From: Ophiura sarsii
Lineage: Eukaryota; Echinodermata; Ophiuroidea; Amphilepidida; Ophiuridae
Length of the DNA stretch: 64,000 bases
NCBI GenBank assembly: GCA_035610835.1
Contig: CM069455.1
Coordinates: 45,958,074 to 46,022,073 of the forward strand
Reading direction: 5' to 3'
In this document: in pieces, positions 34,112-44,712 of the stretch
Numbering within the stretch: the first letter of the stretch is position 1
Layout of the letters: the number at the start of each line of letters is the position of its first letter
The notes under the pieces: model-generated
Databases searched by the model: none
What the model was told of the DNA's origin: nothing
What the model saw: only the letters and a program-made list of their open reading frames with translations
Translations under genes and position numbers: made by a program

Positions 34112-35478
34112 TATATCATGTTCAATATCCCTACTACTACAGTACCAAGAAGCCATAAGGGCCGACTGTAAATGACCAAATACAGGAAAACAGGTCACAC
34201 TTGAGGAAGGAAACGGAGAGACAAGTGCGCGTTCACCTACGACATCAAAGTAATCTGTGTGTGTGGCACTATATTTAGTCGTCACAGTTATGGGAAAGAA
34301 GTAATGTGTGCTGAACACTGGCACACAGGCAGTAGCAGGGGGAAAGGGATCAGGGCTGGAAAAAATGGGGGAATTTTGACTTTGGAGGAAAAAAATTGGC
34401 TTTGGAGGAAAATTTATGGTATAAAAATAAAGAAATACATAACATTTTGAAGGGGAATTTTCTCCATGAAGGGACATTTTTGACTTTGTGGTAGTTCGGT
34501 TCCCCGGAAATTTGCATTTTTGCAAAAAAAATGGTATTCATATGATAACCCCAAACGGCGGCGTGTTTTGGGGAATAAAAGTATCAGGAGAGAAATTTGG
34601 GTGGAAAAACAGGCAACAATGGCATCAGGGCTTAATGATTTTTTAGGTTTTGAAGTTTTCAGGTTTGGGTGTATTGGGGGGGGGGGGGGACACCCTGAAT
34701 GTCAATGTCCTTCTCTTCACGACTATAGTCATCGTTCTCACACCTACACCTATATTGCCTTTTGTGTTAATAGTGACATGGAACCGGCAAAAAATATTAT
34801 ATCGACATACAGGGTCGAGGGAAAGATAGGTAACAAGTCCACAATGACTGGACAGATTTAACACTTTAGGTAAAGTACATGGGGATTTCCCTAAGCTAAA
34901 AAAATCACTATTTTTAAACTCTCGATAATAAAACATGTTTAGCATTCCCTAACGCTTCTTGATGAGGATGCATCAATCTTATTTTTTAAATTATTTTTTC
35001 TTCTAGGAAGTCAAGATACTTCCAATAGCATTTTAGACTCCGACTGCTGCAGCCTGGGTTCGAGTCCAAGGGGTGTGGCATACCCGATTTTTCTGTCATT
35101 ATTTTTCCCCAGCCCAAAATTAGCTTTAGTTAGTCTCACAGTCTACCTGTCAGGTCAAACAAACCCAACCATAACTATAATTCTTCCCATCTCCCAGTAC
35201 AATGTCTGCATCAGGATTATCCACATGACAATATATTGATGCTGTTCTCCCACATATACTTGTATCAAGTTGAAGCTGTTCTGTTAAAACCGTATATGTT
35301 TTTCTGGCCCTTCAGCATGTACATAAAGTAAATTACCCAATGGATACATTAGGAAGTGTTGCCTTAGACATGTTCAGGGGCAAGAGGACTTACGAGGTTT
35401 TGACATGTATTTTTGGCCCTTTTTCAGCAGACTGACAAAAGGTTATACATAGAAAGTATCAATTTATACATGCTGAAG
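34112..35478. repeat. intergenic stretch with a dispersed repeat at 34353-34515
   Basis: CAGGGCTGGAAAAAATGGGG at 34353 is a hAT-type left end. The piece to 34515 matches 10045-10220. No right end was found. A poly-G run is at 34675-34689. A 139-residue minus-strand frame (34106-34525) runs across element junctions and is not a gene. Confidence 0.5.
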
Positions 35479-35486
35479 GGCCCAAA

Positions 35487-35867
35487 CAGGCCTCGAAATA
35501 AGGAGGGCCCTCGGGTCAAAAGCCCTAAAAAAATAGTGAGGACCCTTGACTCTTCTATCATGGGGGTCCTCAGGACCCACAAAAATAAAATACATACAGA
35601 AAATTGTGTGCATTTTTTTAACAAAAGATGTTGCTGATGACATATCCTATGATGTAGTACTTTAACATTAACAGCAGGGTTTAAAATATGGGGAATCCAC
35701 ATTATGTTATGATATATACATAAATCCAGACATCTTGAATCCAAAAGTAGCCCCACTAATGTCGAATTTCAAATGTTTTGGACCCTTGAAAATAAGTGAG
35801 GACCCTTGGAATTTCAGAGGCAAGGGTCCAGAGGACCCTTTGATTTTTATTCTTATTTCGAGGCCTG
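35487..35867. mobile_element. hAT-like element, 381 bp
   Basis: The terminal repeats CAGGCCTCGAAATAAG and CTTATTTCGAGGCCTG match exactly over 16 bases. The left flank is GGCCCAAA and the right flank is GGCCGCCCAAA, consistent with an 8-bp duplication later altered by a 3-bp insertion. GTGAGGACCCTTG occurs near both ends. Confidence 0.82.
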
Positions 35868-37785
35868 GGCCGCCCAAAGGAGATACAAGGCTCTGCCAGA
35901 ACATGATATTACATTCAAATCCAAGTAAATATTACATTTTTTTAAATGGGTATTTCTTTTGCTGCTGTGGCTGTTGTATGTAGTTTAGGTCAAGGGGGAA
36001 AAATCTGTCTTGCAAGTTACATACCACGTGCGTGCGTGCGACCGTGCGTAGTGGACTTGTGGAGTCACTTTTGCTGCATAACCCTGCCCTGGCTCCGAAA
36101 GAAAGAAAACAGTGGGCCAAAAACACAATAACATATTTTAAAAACCTGTCAAGTAGTCAGACTTTTTTCTTTCTTTTTTTTAAAACCTAAAATGTCACAA
36201 AAATCTGCAAACATCTTTTCTTTTTCTTTCTTTTTTTGATAGATATTCGGCCAATTTTTTTAAACAAATTGGTGGAAAAACATTTTCGACAGATTTTCGG
36301 CCAAAAAAACGCCTGATTTTACATGATTTGAGAAAAAAATTAAGAGAAAAAAAACCCCACAAAAAGTGGGTCGGTCAGGCCCGTAAAACAGGGGTGGTTT
36401 TTTTTTCGTCACCTTAGCATAGCCATTTTTACTTATTAAAAAAACATTGCATATCGCATAGCTATTTACCAAAATGTATGTGAGACAGACCTTTATTTTG
36501 GGCCTTACAGTCAGTCTAACTGATCAAATATATTCAAGACGCTCTACAGTGGAATCCAAACAAATATAAAAAATATAAATTTCTGACGAGCGAGCGATGA
36601 CTACAAGTAGTGACGCTCTATCTTTAATCCCTTATGATTCCGCTCTACTCCGTGCCAGTATCGGATAGAAAACACACAGAAAGCCAAGTGAATTTGCCTT
36701 TTAAATGGATTTGCTCTATCAACTTCGAAGAGTCTTCATCGCTATGGCAACCACTTCAGGCGAATGGAGATAGCAGGTCTTAGGCGATTGGGCGAACCCC
36801 TTAAGGCATCAGCGATTGCCGTCATTATTTCTAGACTGATTTTGTGACAAATATGAGGTAGAGGAGAGGGGATTTAGCCATGTACCGAATATCATTTAAT
36901 CTCTTGTACTTCCAAATCATTTCTATGGTGCCAATCTTTTTGAAAACGTCTCGGGCTACATGGATGCAGAATTGCTTCATTAAATACAATCATTACAAAT
37001 AGGTTGGGAGAACAAAGCTAAAACTGTCGCCAATTCCAAAAGAAAAATCAAATTGAAATATCCAAATTGGAAAACTGATTTGAATTACAAGCCAACAAAA
37101 AGCCTAGATCACCATTATCAAAAATAAGATCACCAGAAATACCAGAAACATATAGGGCTGAAGTATTTATAGATAAAAACACCCTTTACATTTAAGAGAC
37201 TAGTACCATGTAGTACATAGCACTCAGCCAGCCAGTCAGAGAATCACACAACCTCTATATGACTCCCGGTTGTGTCCCAGGTGTATTTCCCCATGATAGG
37301 ACGAGCACTTGAGCCTGACCCAGAAGTTAATGGAAATCCCCTCACCCCTGATATGACACGACATATAACTGGGTTCAAATCGGGGACATAATGATGGTGT
37401 TGCCTGCCAATTTTCTGGCCTACCTTCGATAGCTATAAAGGAATACATTATTATTTAAGGCACAGTAGCATTTTTGTTCTTCTTCGTTCTAACCAAGGGA
37501 GGTGCTAGCTACTATTTGTTCTTGTTTATTTATCTATTTTTATTTTATTTTATTTTATTTTATTGGGGGGGGGGGTCTCTGATCCAGTAAATGTTGAATC
37601 AAACTCATCAATTTTGTGTTGGCTTTTATAGCAATCAGTGTTACTGTTACTGCGTCTGACAGTGCTCTAAAAATAATTGGAATGGAACGTGATCAAACAA
37701 GGCAGATAATGCAAATTGAAATGTACTGTGGAACTATCAAGGGGCGGGGGACAACTTATTTAAAGTGTTTCAAAAATAAATATAT
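35868..37785. other. intergenic stretch, no gene seen
   Basis: 36160-36250 is rich in T and TTTC. 36445-36500 resembles the interior of the Harbinger-like element at 29168 and ends in TTTTGGGCCTTA. 37520-37575 is a (TTTTA)n run followed by poly-G. No coding sequence was recognised. Confidence 0.5.
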
Positions 37786-37789
37786 TTAA

Positions 37790-38134
37790 AGGTAGATGTT
37801 CCGATTTTCAACTTGACGTTTTCTATTCTACATGAAAGGTCATCCTTAAAAAAGTCGTGTTCCAAAGTTTGAGTTGCATAGCTCTAATGGTTCTTATTTT
37901 AGACGCACAAGATGCTGTGAACTGTACCCATTGAGTAGTACACAAACTATATCGGTGGTAACCACCATTCGCGGTAATTCGACGTTATTTCATCGATTTC
38001 TCCGTAATTATACCGATTTAGGCCGTCAAATTTCAGTATGATGATGAGAAAAATACGAGCTTTGATATGATATGAAAATCTCCGTATGTTTGAAATAATT
38101 CTGTGTTACGAAAATGTGATCGGGTCATCTACCT
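37790..38134 (-). mobile_element. 345-bp TTAA-flanked MITE, copy 2 (inverted)
   Basis: TTAA at 37786-37789 and 38135-38138 bounds AGGTAGATG and CATCTACCT ends. It is the reverse complement of 23242-23586, with the same length and very few differences. Confidence 0.92.
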
Positions 38135-38219
38135 TTAAACACTCCTAACGCGAATCCATGGGCTAGGTCTTGACACAGTCACCAAACTGTTGCACTGTCT
38201 CCCCCTTTACAACACTGGA

Positions 38220-38690
38220 ATCGCCTCCCTTCCCCCAATGCAAACCCCCATCCCTTCCCATAATGCACCTCTCATTCCCATACTGCACCCCTCCCTTCCC
38301 ACACTGCACCCAGTGTCCGAATTAGAAAATAAAAGTTACCTGCACAACAGCAATATTTTCTAGAAAAATGGATTTTTTTTCCCCCTTAAATATGGCTGAA
38401 TATCACAATTTTACATGCACACAGGCAAATGTTTACATGCACAGAGCCAAAGTTACATGCATTTGTGCATGTAAAACCCCTCTATTTCGAACACTGACTG
38501 CACCCTTTCCACATTGCACCCCTCTCTCCCTTCCCACACTGCAACCCCTCCCTTCCCATACTGCAACCCCCTCCATTCCCACACTGCAACCCCCTCCATT
38601 CCCACACTGCAACCCCTCCATTCCCACACTGCAACTCCCTCCATTTCCATACTGCAACCCCCTGCCTTCCCACACTGCACCTCCCTTTCA
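38220..38690. repeat. CCTTCCCACACTGCA minisatellite, about 24-bp units
   Basis: Units of the form CCCTCCATTCCCACACTGCAA repeat about a dozen times with small changes. The array is split at 38311 by a hAT-like MITE. The long open frames in it come from the repetition. Confidence 0.85.
38311..38496 (+). mobile_element. hAT-like MITE CAGTGTCCGAA family, copy 1 (186 bp)
   Basis: The ends are CAGTGTCCGAA and TTCGAACACTG. The target duplication ACTGCACC is exact at 38303-38310 and 38497-38504. Copies 2 and 3 are at 47807 and 59565. Confidence 0.95.
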
Positions 38691-39043
38691 AGTTTCATCA
38701 ACCACTACCCTCGGTTGTATACATAAATTTCTAATTTGAAAGAGATCTGCACAAACCGAACCATCTAATCTACTGATAGATCATTGATCTGGGAAATTTC
38801 ATCAGTGAAAGCAATTAATTCTACAACTTCATGAAATAAATTTGACTCGTGTTAGAGAGCTTTTTCAGTAACAACCACATACAATCAGATCAGAGACAGG
38901 AGGTGTATTACGCACTTCCTCTTCTATGAACTCACCATTCTCTTAGTTTATTAGATAGCCGTACTTTAATCAAAATGCTATCAGAGAAATCGGCTACAGT
39001 ACTAGTTCATTGCACCCAGTAGGTCCATCAATGCATTCAATTC

Positions 39044-39281
39044 ATGGCAAAAGAATGTATCTTATATGTAGTTTTCTAATAGTATACTTCCTTTTAACAT
39101 GATCAAAGTTAGCTTTTTTCTCTATAAATCATGTAGTGGTAAAAGGCAGTATATTACTTTTATTGTCTTTACAAGTTGCAACCTTTTCCTAAGTGAGGAT
39201 TATTGAACCAAGTTTACACAATCCATGTTAAAAGGAAGTATATCATTAGGAAAGTACATAAAAGATACATCCTTTTGCCAT
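39044..39281. mobile_element. MITE with about 53-bp terminal inverted repeats
   Basis: The left end (ATGGCAAAAGAATGTATC through ATACTTCCTTTTAACATG) pairs with the right end (CATGTTAAAAGGAAGTATAT through CATCCTTTTGCCAT) with a few mismatches. No clear target duplication was seen. Confidence 0.8.
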
Positions 39282-39393
39282 AAAAGAGCTGAGTTCAGCT
39301 CTCCATCCCTGTGGAAATCCCCTTTACATTGCACTGGATTTATTATTGTACAGCAATTCCAGGCAATCTCTTAATTGAAAAACCAATTCCTCC

Positions 39394-40090
39394 CAGGCCT
39401 GGAAAAAAATGGGCAAATTGGGAGGCTCCATGCCAGGAAATGTGGGCATTTGGAGGGAAATTTGGCTCTTCCTAGAAAGAATTTATACATTTATAGACAT
39501 AGTGGAACACTTTCCATTTTAGAGGGAAATTTGGGTTAGATTGCTGGGAAATCAAAATTGTTGCCATGCCTGCTTGCTCGTCAAGCTACAAATCATCATG
39601 CGTACTGAAATCTTGAGATTGTTCAAGCTGACTATGTAGTTCAATTAGATAATTACTTAACCACTTAATTTTGTGAGGAATTTAATTTCGAGGATTTTGC
39701 GAGGGAAGTGGTTCGCGAAATTAAATACCGGCGAAATTGTCAATTTTGCATTGAAAGTAACAGTAGTATTTTTGAATTCGCGAAATTTTAGTGTTTTACA
39801 GTAGGTCCCCGGGCAGCCACGCAGGCAACCCGGGTTTGATTGGTTCGTCACATTACGCTGACCTGAACCCTTGACGAACAGCGCCCTCATGCAGTTTTCC
39901 AAGCCCTTATAATTTGATGCGCCAACTGTGCAAGATCTCATTCAATTAACGAGTTCCTATGAAAGAACTCAAACAAAGCCTTTATAAACACATTCATAAG
40001 TAAAATTGTTGGGACTTCATTTTTACGGAACACGATTGAAATATGCACACTTATTATAACCATGAAAAATCTTGATTTTCAGATATAGGT
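39394..40090. repeat. intergenic stretch with two dispersed repeats
   Basis: 39394-39572 starts CAGGCCTGGAAAAAAATGGG and is a diverged relative of 10045 and 34353. 39660-39805 belongs to the TTTTCGCGAA-type family also seen at 46730, 48320, 52480 and 54315. Confidence 0.5.
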
Positions 40091-41499
40091 CTACAATCAA
40101 GTGGTCAAATCAAGTGGTAATCCGGGCTTCCTGAAGCCCAAAAATGCTGGCGGATAACCTAATAAATTTCAATGCACGGACCATACTTTTTGAATATTTG
40201 TACTGTAGTTACTTTGACGGACAACAAAAAACTTTAACGGATAACCTGATTTTATAACATAGTTATCCGCTGGAAAACCTGTATGTTTTCTTAATTTGAA
40301 CACTGTCTACAATTGTATGAAATCGGAATTGCAAACTCTTGTCAACGAATTTGACCGAGCGCGAAACATTCTGCAAGTGAAAATACACACTTTTTTTACA
40401 GTAAATGGACACCGCTCTTTCATTACAAAAACTCTAGTTACCATGGCGACAATGATGCAGGCACTGATATCCTCTATGACGGCAGCAGCAGCAGCGAGCA
40501 AAGCCACAATACAGTTTGACAATGTGTGCTAGGCACCGGGCATAACATACAGTGTGGGGGTGAGTGTGCATGTGTGCGATTGACGCAATTTATCCAGCGC
40601 ATAACACTACCAGGAAAGGTCATGTTTTGTCAGGCTTATGGATGTGCCACCGTTTTTTTGAGTTGCATACGACAGGAATTGATTTGCGTTATTTTTTCTG
40701 ATCCAAAACACTACAAAACGTGTATATTGTACCGTCAACAGGTGCTCGCGTGTTTTGATACGCCGATAATCTGACAAAATCTGATACGTTTGGACGATGT
40801 CAAAGACAACATCGGCGAGTTTATTATTGTGCTGTTCTTTCAAACGGAAAAAAAGTTCTTGACGTTATTTACCTGTGCCCAAATAGCACAGGAAACTGTT
40901 TTGCATTGTGATCTAAATATTGTATACAAAGTCAATGACTTGGTCCAAGCCTGAATCTATTTGAGAGGGGGGGGGGGAGGTCACAGAAAAATGATGAAAT
41001 TAGTGATTTGCAGTGACTTCAATTGGAATTGGCAATGGGAGGGGGTGACTAGGTATAGTGTGAACAACTTGACGCGAGTCACCTTTTGCAGGTGATGAGA
41101 CTTTGAATTGTGATTGAAATTAAGTGATATTTTCACAATTGGTAAACAAGAATAGTAGGTTACCAATAGCAATAACTACTTGTCACCCAAATGACAAAAT
41201 CAGCGATGCAATTTCACTTTAATATGGGGGGATTGAACTATTAAAAAAAATTAGCGACAAAACCTAAATATAGATTTGATTCCACTCCTTTTGACTAATC
41301 TCTGTCACTAATAAAATTAACAGTTTAAGTCAAAGCGATTTTCTCTAGATCGGATGTGAATCTTATCGTTTCGTCAATTGAGCTTGAAACTGTGCATTGT
41401 ACCCAATTGTAATTCTAATTGACTTGTAATCAATGGCAGTATCTTTAACAATTTCCATGCGGTAATTAGTTTTACCATACAAAACAGATTTGTCAGAAA
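40091..41499. repeat. dispersed repeat at 40100-40285, then intergenic DNA
   Basis: 40100-40285 matches the two pieces at 7390-7505 and 7785-7860. Beyond it there is no element. Open frames at 40296-40532 and 40526-40774 (plus strand) have no recognisable domain. A poly-G run lies at 40968-40979. Confidence 0.5.
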
Positions 41500-41710
41500 C
41501 TTTCCCCAATTTTGTGTATCTCAAGAATTACTGAACCAATACTAGGTTAATAAAATAACCTAGTATTGGTTCAGTAATTCTTGAGATAAGGTATTATTTG
41601 TACAAATATTCCAATGCATAAATATTGTTTCTAAATAATTTTGACATTTGAACATTTTGTGAAATTTTTGCACTGTCGTCTGCAGACGCCTGCTGCATGG
41701 AAAGTGTCAA
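41500..41710. repeat. dispersed repeat of the 8087 family, with an added palindrome
   Basis: It shares ATTACTGAACCAATACTAGG and GCAGACGCCTGCTGCATGG with the copies near 8170 and 12715. This copy alone carries an inverted duplication that makes the 33-bp palindrome at 41517-41588. Confidence 0.75.
41517..41588. repeat. perfect 33-bp inverted repeat with a 6-base loop
   Basis: Arms 41517-41549 and 41556-41588 are exact reverse complements and the loop is ATAAAA. It looks like a fold-back duplication of the family word CCAATACTAGG. Confidence 0.93.
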
Positions 41711-41835
41711 ATGGGTTGTGCATCGAAATGCTTTTGTTGTATTTAGATTGACTCAACCTATGTATCGTGGCCCATGAACATATTTAAACACAGAACCTCA
41801 AATTTTAACTTCATAAAAGTTTTGTATTAACTATC

Positions 41836-42134
41836 AGGTGTAGAATTTCGGCGCGAATCAATTCGCGTAAACTCACTACAGCGTGAATCCAGGTGGATTC
41901 GTGCAAAAAAACAACAACAACAAAAAACCTTTTTTTTAAAATCCAAAACAGGACCTTAGATGACTGGTATTTGACCCTTAGTCAACAAAAATGCTGAATT
42001 TGGAAGTTGTGCAAGCTTATAGCCTGATTCTTGGTATTATTTTCATTAATTTCACAATAATCCATGTATTCTCAAATTGGCGAGAATCCAGGATTCTCAC
42101 AAAATCCTTCCGCACCTTACGAATTTCTACCCCT
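41836..42134. mobile_element. MITE of the AGGGGTAGAATTTCG family, 299 bp
   Basis: The left end is AGGTGTAGAATTTCG and the right end is GAATTTCTACCCCT. The interior (GACTGGTATTTGACCCTTAG; GTGCAAGCTTATAGCC) matches the copies at 11527 and 54642. It lies downstream of FoxO on the gene's strand, within the presumed 3' region. Confidence 0.75.
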
Positions 42135-42188
42135 GACTATTAAGCATGGTTAAGGACCAAACATTGAGATGCTACTTTAATCATTTAA

Positions 42189-42395
42189 CCCCCTGGGGTC
42201 TACCTGTCTATCTTACAGTGGTTCTGATTGGTTTATTACAAGATGTGCTCATATGAATAGCCAATTCAAATGCAGCTTGTAAAATGTTTCACTCCCATCT
42301 TTATCAGGGATACAATTATTCTAACAATGTCTCTCATTGGTGCAATAAATGATGTATCCATCTTTTTAACTAATCGGCCGGTAGTTCTCAGGGGG
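42189..42395. mobile_element. TTAA-flanked MITE (207 bp) beside the FoxO 3' splice donor
   Basis: TTAA (42185-42188) plus CCCCCTGGGGTCTACC at the left, and GGTAGTTCTCAGGGGG plus TTAA (42396-42399) at the right. A TTAA target with C-run ends fits piggyBac-like elements. Related copies are at 44435-44652 and 49077-49283. Confidence 0.88.
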
Positions 42396-42407
42396 TTAAT
42401 ATACCAA

Positions 42408-42420
42408 TCTTACCTGGTTC
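42408..42420 (-). other. probable splice donor in the FoxO 3' UTR, just after the stop codon
   Basis: After the TAA stop (42423-42421) the minus strand reads GAACCAG then GTAAGA, a strong match to the donor consensus CAG|GTRAGT. The donor GT is at 42413-42412. Vertebrate FOXO genes are known to have a further intron near the stop codon with the 3' UTR continuing in a last exon. The same structure is inferred here. The downstream acceptor was not identified, so read-through of this exon remains possible. Confidence 0.65.
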
Positions 42421-43860
42421 TTAATGGACCCAACTGGGTGCTACGTTCGCCTTGGAGTTCACCGATGGGTTATCAAAGTTGAAATCCAGATTTCCATCGC
42501 CCATATCTAGCTCATTCTTTATAATGGTCTCCATGTCGCAATCTATACCCGTGAACATGTCCAGATCCAGATTGTCCAGATCGCTCGGGAATTTCTCGGG
42601 CACCCCAATCGTGTGGTGACCGTTATTGTGTGGCATGTGGTTCGGCGACGAGTGCATTTGTTGCGACTGGAAATTTGGCGGTTGGTGGGGCGAGGGGTTA
42701 CGGTTGCTCTGCGTGGTCGACGTCATCGGGTTATTGAGCAACGTGGAGAGCGTGGTGGGGATATGTACCTGGTAGGCGGGCGACCTCGGATGTCCGTTGG
42801 GGGACATGTTGAGCTTATCGGCACGACAGTTTGGCATGATCTGAGGACTGTGCTGTTGTCGCATGATGAGCCCTTGTTGATCCTGCTGCATGGGGGAATG
42901 TGCCAGCATTGGATCGGCTTGTTGGTTCAGAATAACATTAGACTGTGTGTACGAAACATCGGGCGAACTAAGTAGTCCGGTAAACGTGCCCTGTTGTTGT
43001 TGTGGGTGACTCGGCTGCTGGGGTTGCATGCCTATATTATACGAGGACATGTCCGTTACCGTCATACCGGGGGAACACCGCTGTTGACTTATGGGGCTCA
43101 TACTCTGATTGTGTCCGTACGGGTTGTATGGGCTTTGTACGCCACTGTGTGCTGGTGATAGATCGCTGCTACAATTACTATAATTACTTGGTGGCGGGGT
43201 AAACATATAACCATTACTTGTAGTGTTATTTGTCTGGTTCTGGAAAAGTGTACTTGGGGGCTGGTGGCCCTGTCTGTGTGGAGTCGGCACACGCAGCTGC
43301 TCCACGGGACTGTTCATTTGTTCAGTTTTCACCACCACTCCTCCGTTCATCGAAGTGTTCAAAGTCATAGCTTGCGCTAATGTCGTCAACTGATCGGTCT
43401 GTACATGGTCCGGGCTATCATAAGCCTGACCGGACGGCATATCGGCGTACGGAATCGGTGACATAGGGGGCACTTCATTGTCGTGCATGTCATTGATCTC
43501 CGCGTGTGGATTGGCCAAAATCGGGGAAAGGCGACCGCAGCTGCTGGCGTTGGAGCTGGCGCGGGATCGGAACTCTAGCGCCGCAAACGCCAGCGGGGAC
43601 TGGTCCACGTCGCCGGGCTCCAGCTTGATCGGTGTGGGACTCCGGCTCCATTTCTGCTGTTCCTCCAGCACCTTCTTCTTGGCACGGCCCCGTTTCTTCT
43701 CCCATTTGGGGTTCGTTGTGTCCATACTGGAGGCACGTCGCCGTGATGATTTCCCTGGTTTGGCGTCGGGATTAAGCATCCACCAGGAACTCTTGCCGGT
43801 GCCCTCATTTTGCACTCTCATGAAACGACTGTGTAACGACAGGTTATGACGGATGGAATT
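42421..43860 (-). CDS. FoxO: FoxO transcription factor, second coding exon (C-terminal 479 residues)
   Basis: FoxO proteins are forkhead transcription factors that act in the nucleus downstream of insulin/PI3K-AKT signalling and control stress, metabolism and lifespan genes. The exon begins with the DNA-recognition helix ([13 protein letters not shown], exon residues 1-13) and the wing region ([16 protein letters not shown], 23-38). The second AKT site is RRRASS with Ser45. A basic nuclear localisation stretch lies at 55-63. The third AKT site is FRSRASS with Ser103, followed by serines in the position of the CK1 sites and by GRLSPI. A long low-complexity region rich in Q, S, P and N follows. 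An LxxLL motif (LSTLL) is at 371-375. The C-terminal transactivation segment ([15 protein letters not shown] onward) spans about 422-463, and the protein ends SWVH where vertebrate FOXO1/3 end in SWV plus two residues. The reading frame upstream of 43860 is intron. The first exon, with the N-terminal AKT site and the start of the forkhead, is not in the window. The exon is clearly richer in GC than its surroundings. Confidence 0.97.
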   Translation of the reverse strand, partial: NSIRHNLSLHSRFMRVQNEGTGKSSWWMLNPDAKPGKSSRRRASSMDTTNPKWEKKRGRAKKKVLEEQQKWSRSPTPIKLEPGDVDQSPLAFAALEFRSRASSNASSCGRLSPILANPHAEINDMHDNEVPPMSPIPYADMPSGQAYDSPDHVQTDQLTTLAQAMTLNTSMNGGVVVKTEQMNSPVEQLRVPTPHRQGHQPPSTLFQNQTNNTTSNGYMFTPPPSNYSNCSSDLSPAHSGVQSPYNPYGHNQSMSPISQQRCSPGMTVTDMSSYNIGMQPQQPSHPQQQQGTFTGLLSSPDVSYTQSNVILNQQADPMLAHSPMQQDQQGLIMRQQHSPQIMPNCRADKLNMSPNGHPRSPAYQVHIPTTLSTLLNNPMTSTTQSNRNPSPHQPPNFQSQQMHSSPNHMPHNNGHHTIGVPEKFPSDLDNLDLDMFTGIDCDMETIIKNELDMGDGNLDFNFDNPSVNSKANVAPSWVH

Positions 43861-43880
43861 CTGAAATGAACACAAAGAAA
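43861..43880 (-). other. splice acceptor of FoxO coding exon 2
   Basis: On the minus strand a T-rich stretch ends in TTCATTTCAG directly before the AAT codon of NSIRHN. This is the known intron position inside the FOXO forkhead domain, between the WK and NS residues, in phase 0. The acceptor AG is at 43862-43861. Confidence 0.93.
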
Positions 43881-44434
43881 TCAACAATGTTAATGAGTTT
43901 TATGTTTAATTGTGATTTCATTATTAGATGTGTTTTGAGATGGTCTCGCAGCTTGAGTGTATTTAATTGCAGTAATGGTGACATCATTTTCCCATTTATA
44001 CTACAGGCTAAGGCGATGGACAAAATAACCCTGCTCTATGGGCAAACGGACCTCTCAGGTAGCGTCGGTCAGTCAGGGTATTGAGGGTAAAAAATTGTGT
44101 GAACATTTTGATGAATTGCAAAAAAAATTCAAAAAATTTCAAAATTGTGCAAAAAATGTCAATTTTTTTTAAATTTGGTCAAAAATGCCTAAATGCCAGA
44201 ATTCTTCTTTGACTGTGTGAGAACAGCACCAGACATTAGATACCACGATGCAAGCCATAATAAGGTACACTCGAAATGATAAACTCTTAATTCATGTTCG
44301 TTCTTAAAATGAGATACGGTATAGCCGTTTCATTTATGCAATATCAACTCATAAAACATGCACAGCATTTGCCATATTATTTGAGTTGTGAATAGTCTCG
44401 GCAGGGCCTGCAGCAAGCTATTCACCATGATTAA

Positions 44435-44652
44435 CCCTGAGAGCACTACCTGCTTTCTTACAGTGTCTCTGATTGGCTCATTACAGGATATAATGTGATG
44501 TACCCCTGTGAGAAACCAATCAAGACATCTCTATCAACCACACTACCAGTCTTACAGTATCTCTGATTGGCTAAATGTATGGTATAACACTCTTTGTAAC
44601 CAATCAAAATTGTACTTAGATGCAGATATAAAGGCAGGTAGTGCTCAAGGGG
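44435..44652. mobile_element. TTAA-flanked MITE, second copy (218 bp), in FoxO intron 1
   Basis: TTAA (44431-44434) plus CCCTGAGAGCACTACC, and GGTAGTGCTCAAGGGG plus TTAA (44653-44656). The interior carries several TCTGATTGG/CCAATCA words in both orientations. Confidence 0.85.
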
Positions 44653-44712
44653 TTAAAGAAAGATGCAGATATAAAGGCAGGTAGTGCTCAAGGGGTTAAA
44701 GAAAGATGCAGA
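44619..44712. repeat. 43-bp tandem duplication covering the end of the TTAA MITE
   Basis: GATGCAGATATAAAGGCAGG starts at 44619 and 44662, with a partial third start at 44705. The right end of the MITE, including its TTAA, was duplicated together with a few flanking bases. Confidence 0.9.

Noticed and set aside
34106..34525. 139-residue minus-strand open frame as a gene
   Set aside because: It begins in the target duplication of a transposon and runs through a dispersed repeat. The composition is low-complexity.
35050..35080. GGTTCGAGTCC as the B-box of a tRNA gene
   Set aside because: No A-box at the correct distance and no cloverleaf. A similar isolated word at 37372 was rejected for the same reason.
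38368..38739. Proline/threonine-rich frame of 123 residues
   Set aside because: It is the translation of a MITE plus the CCTTCCCACACTGCA minisatellite.
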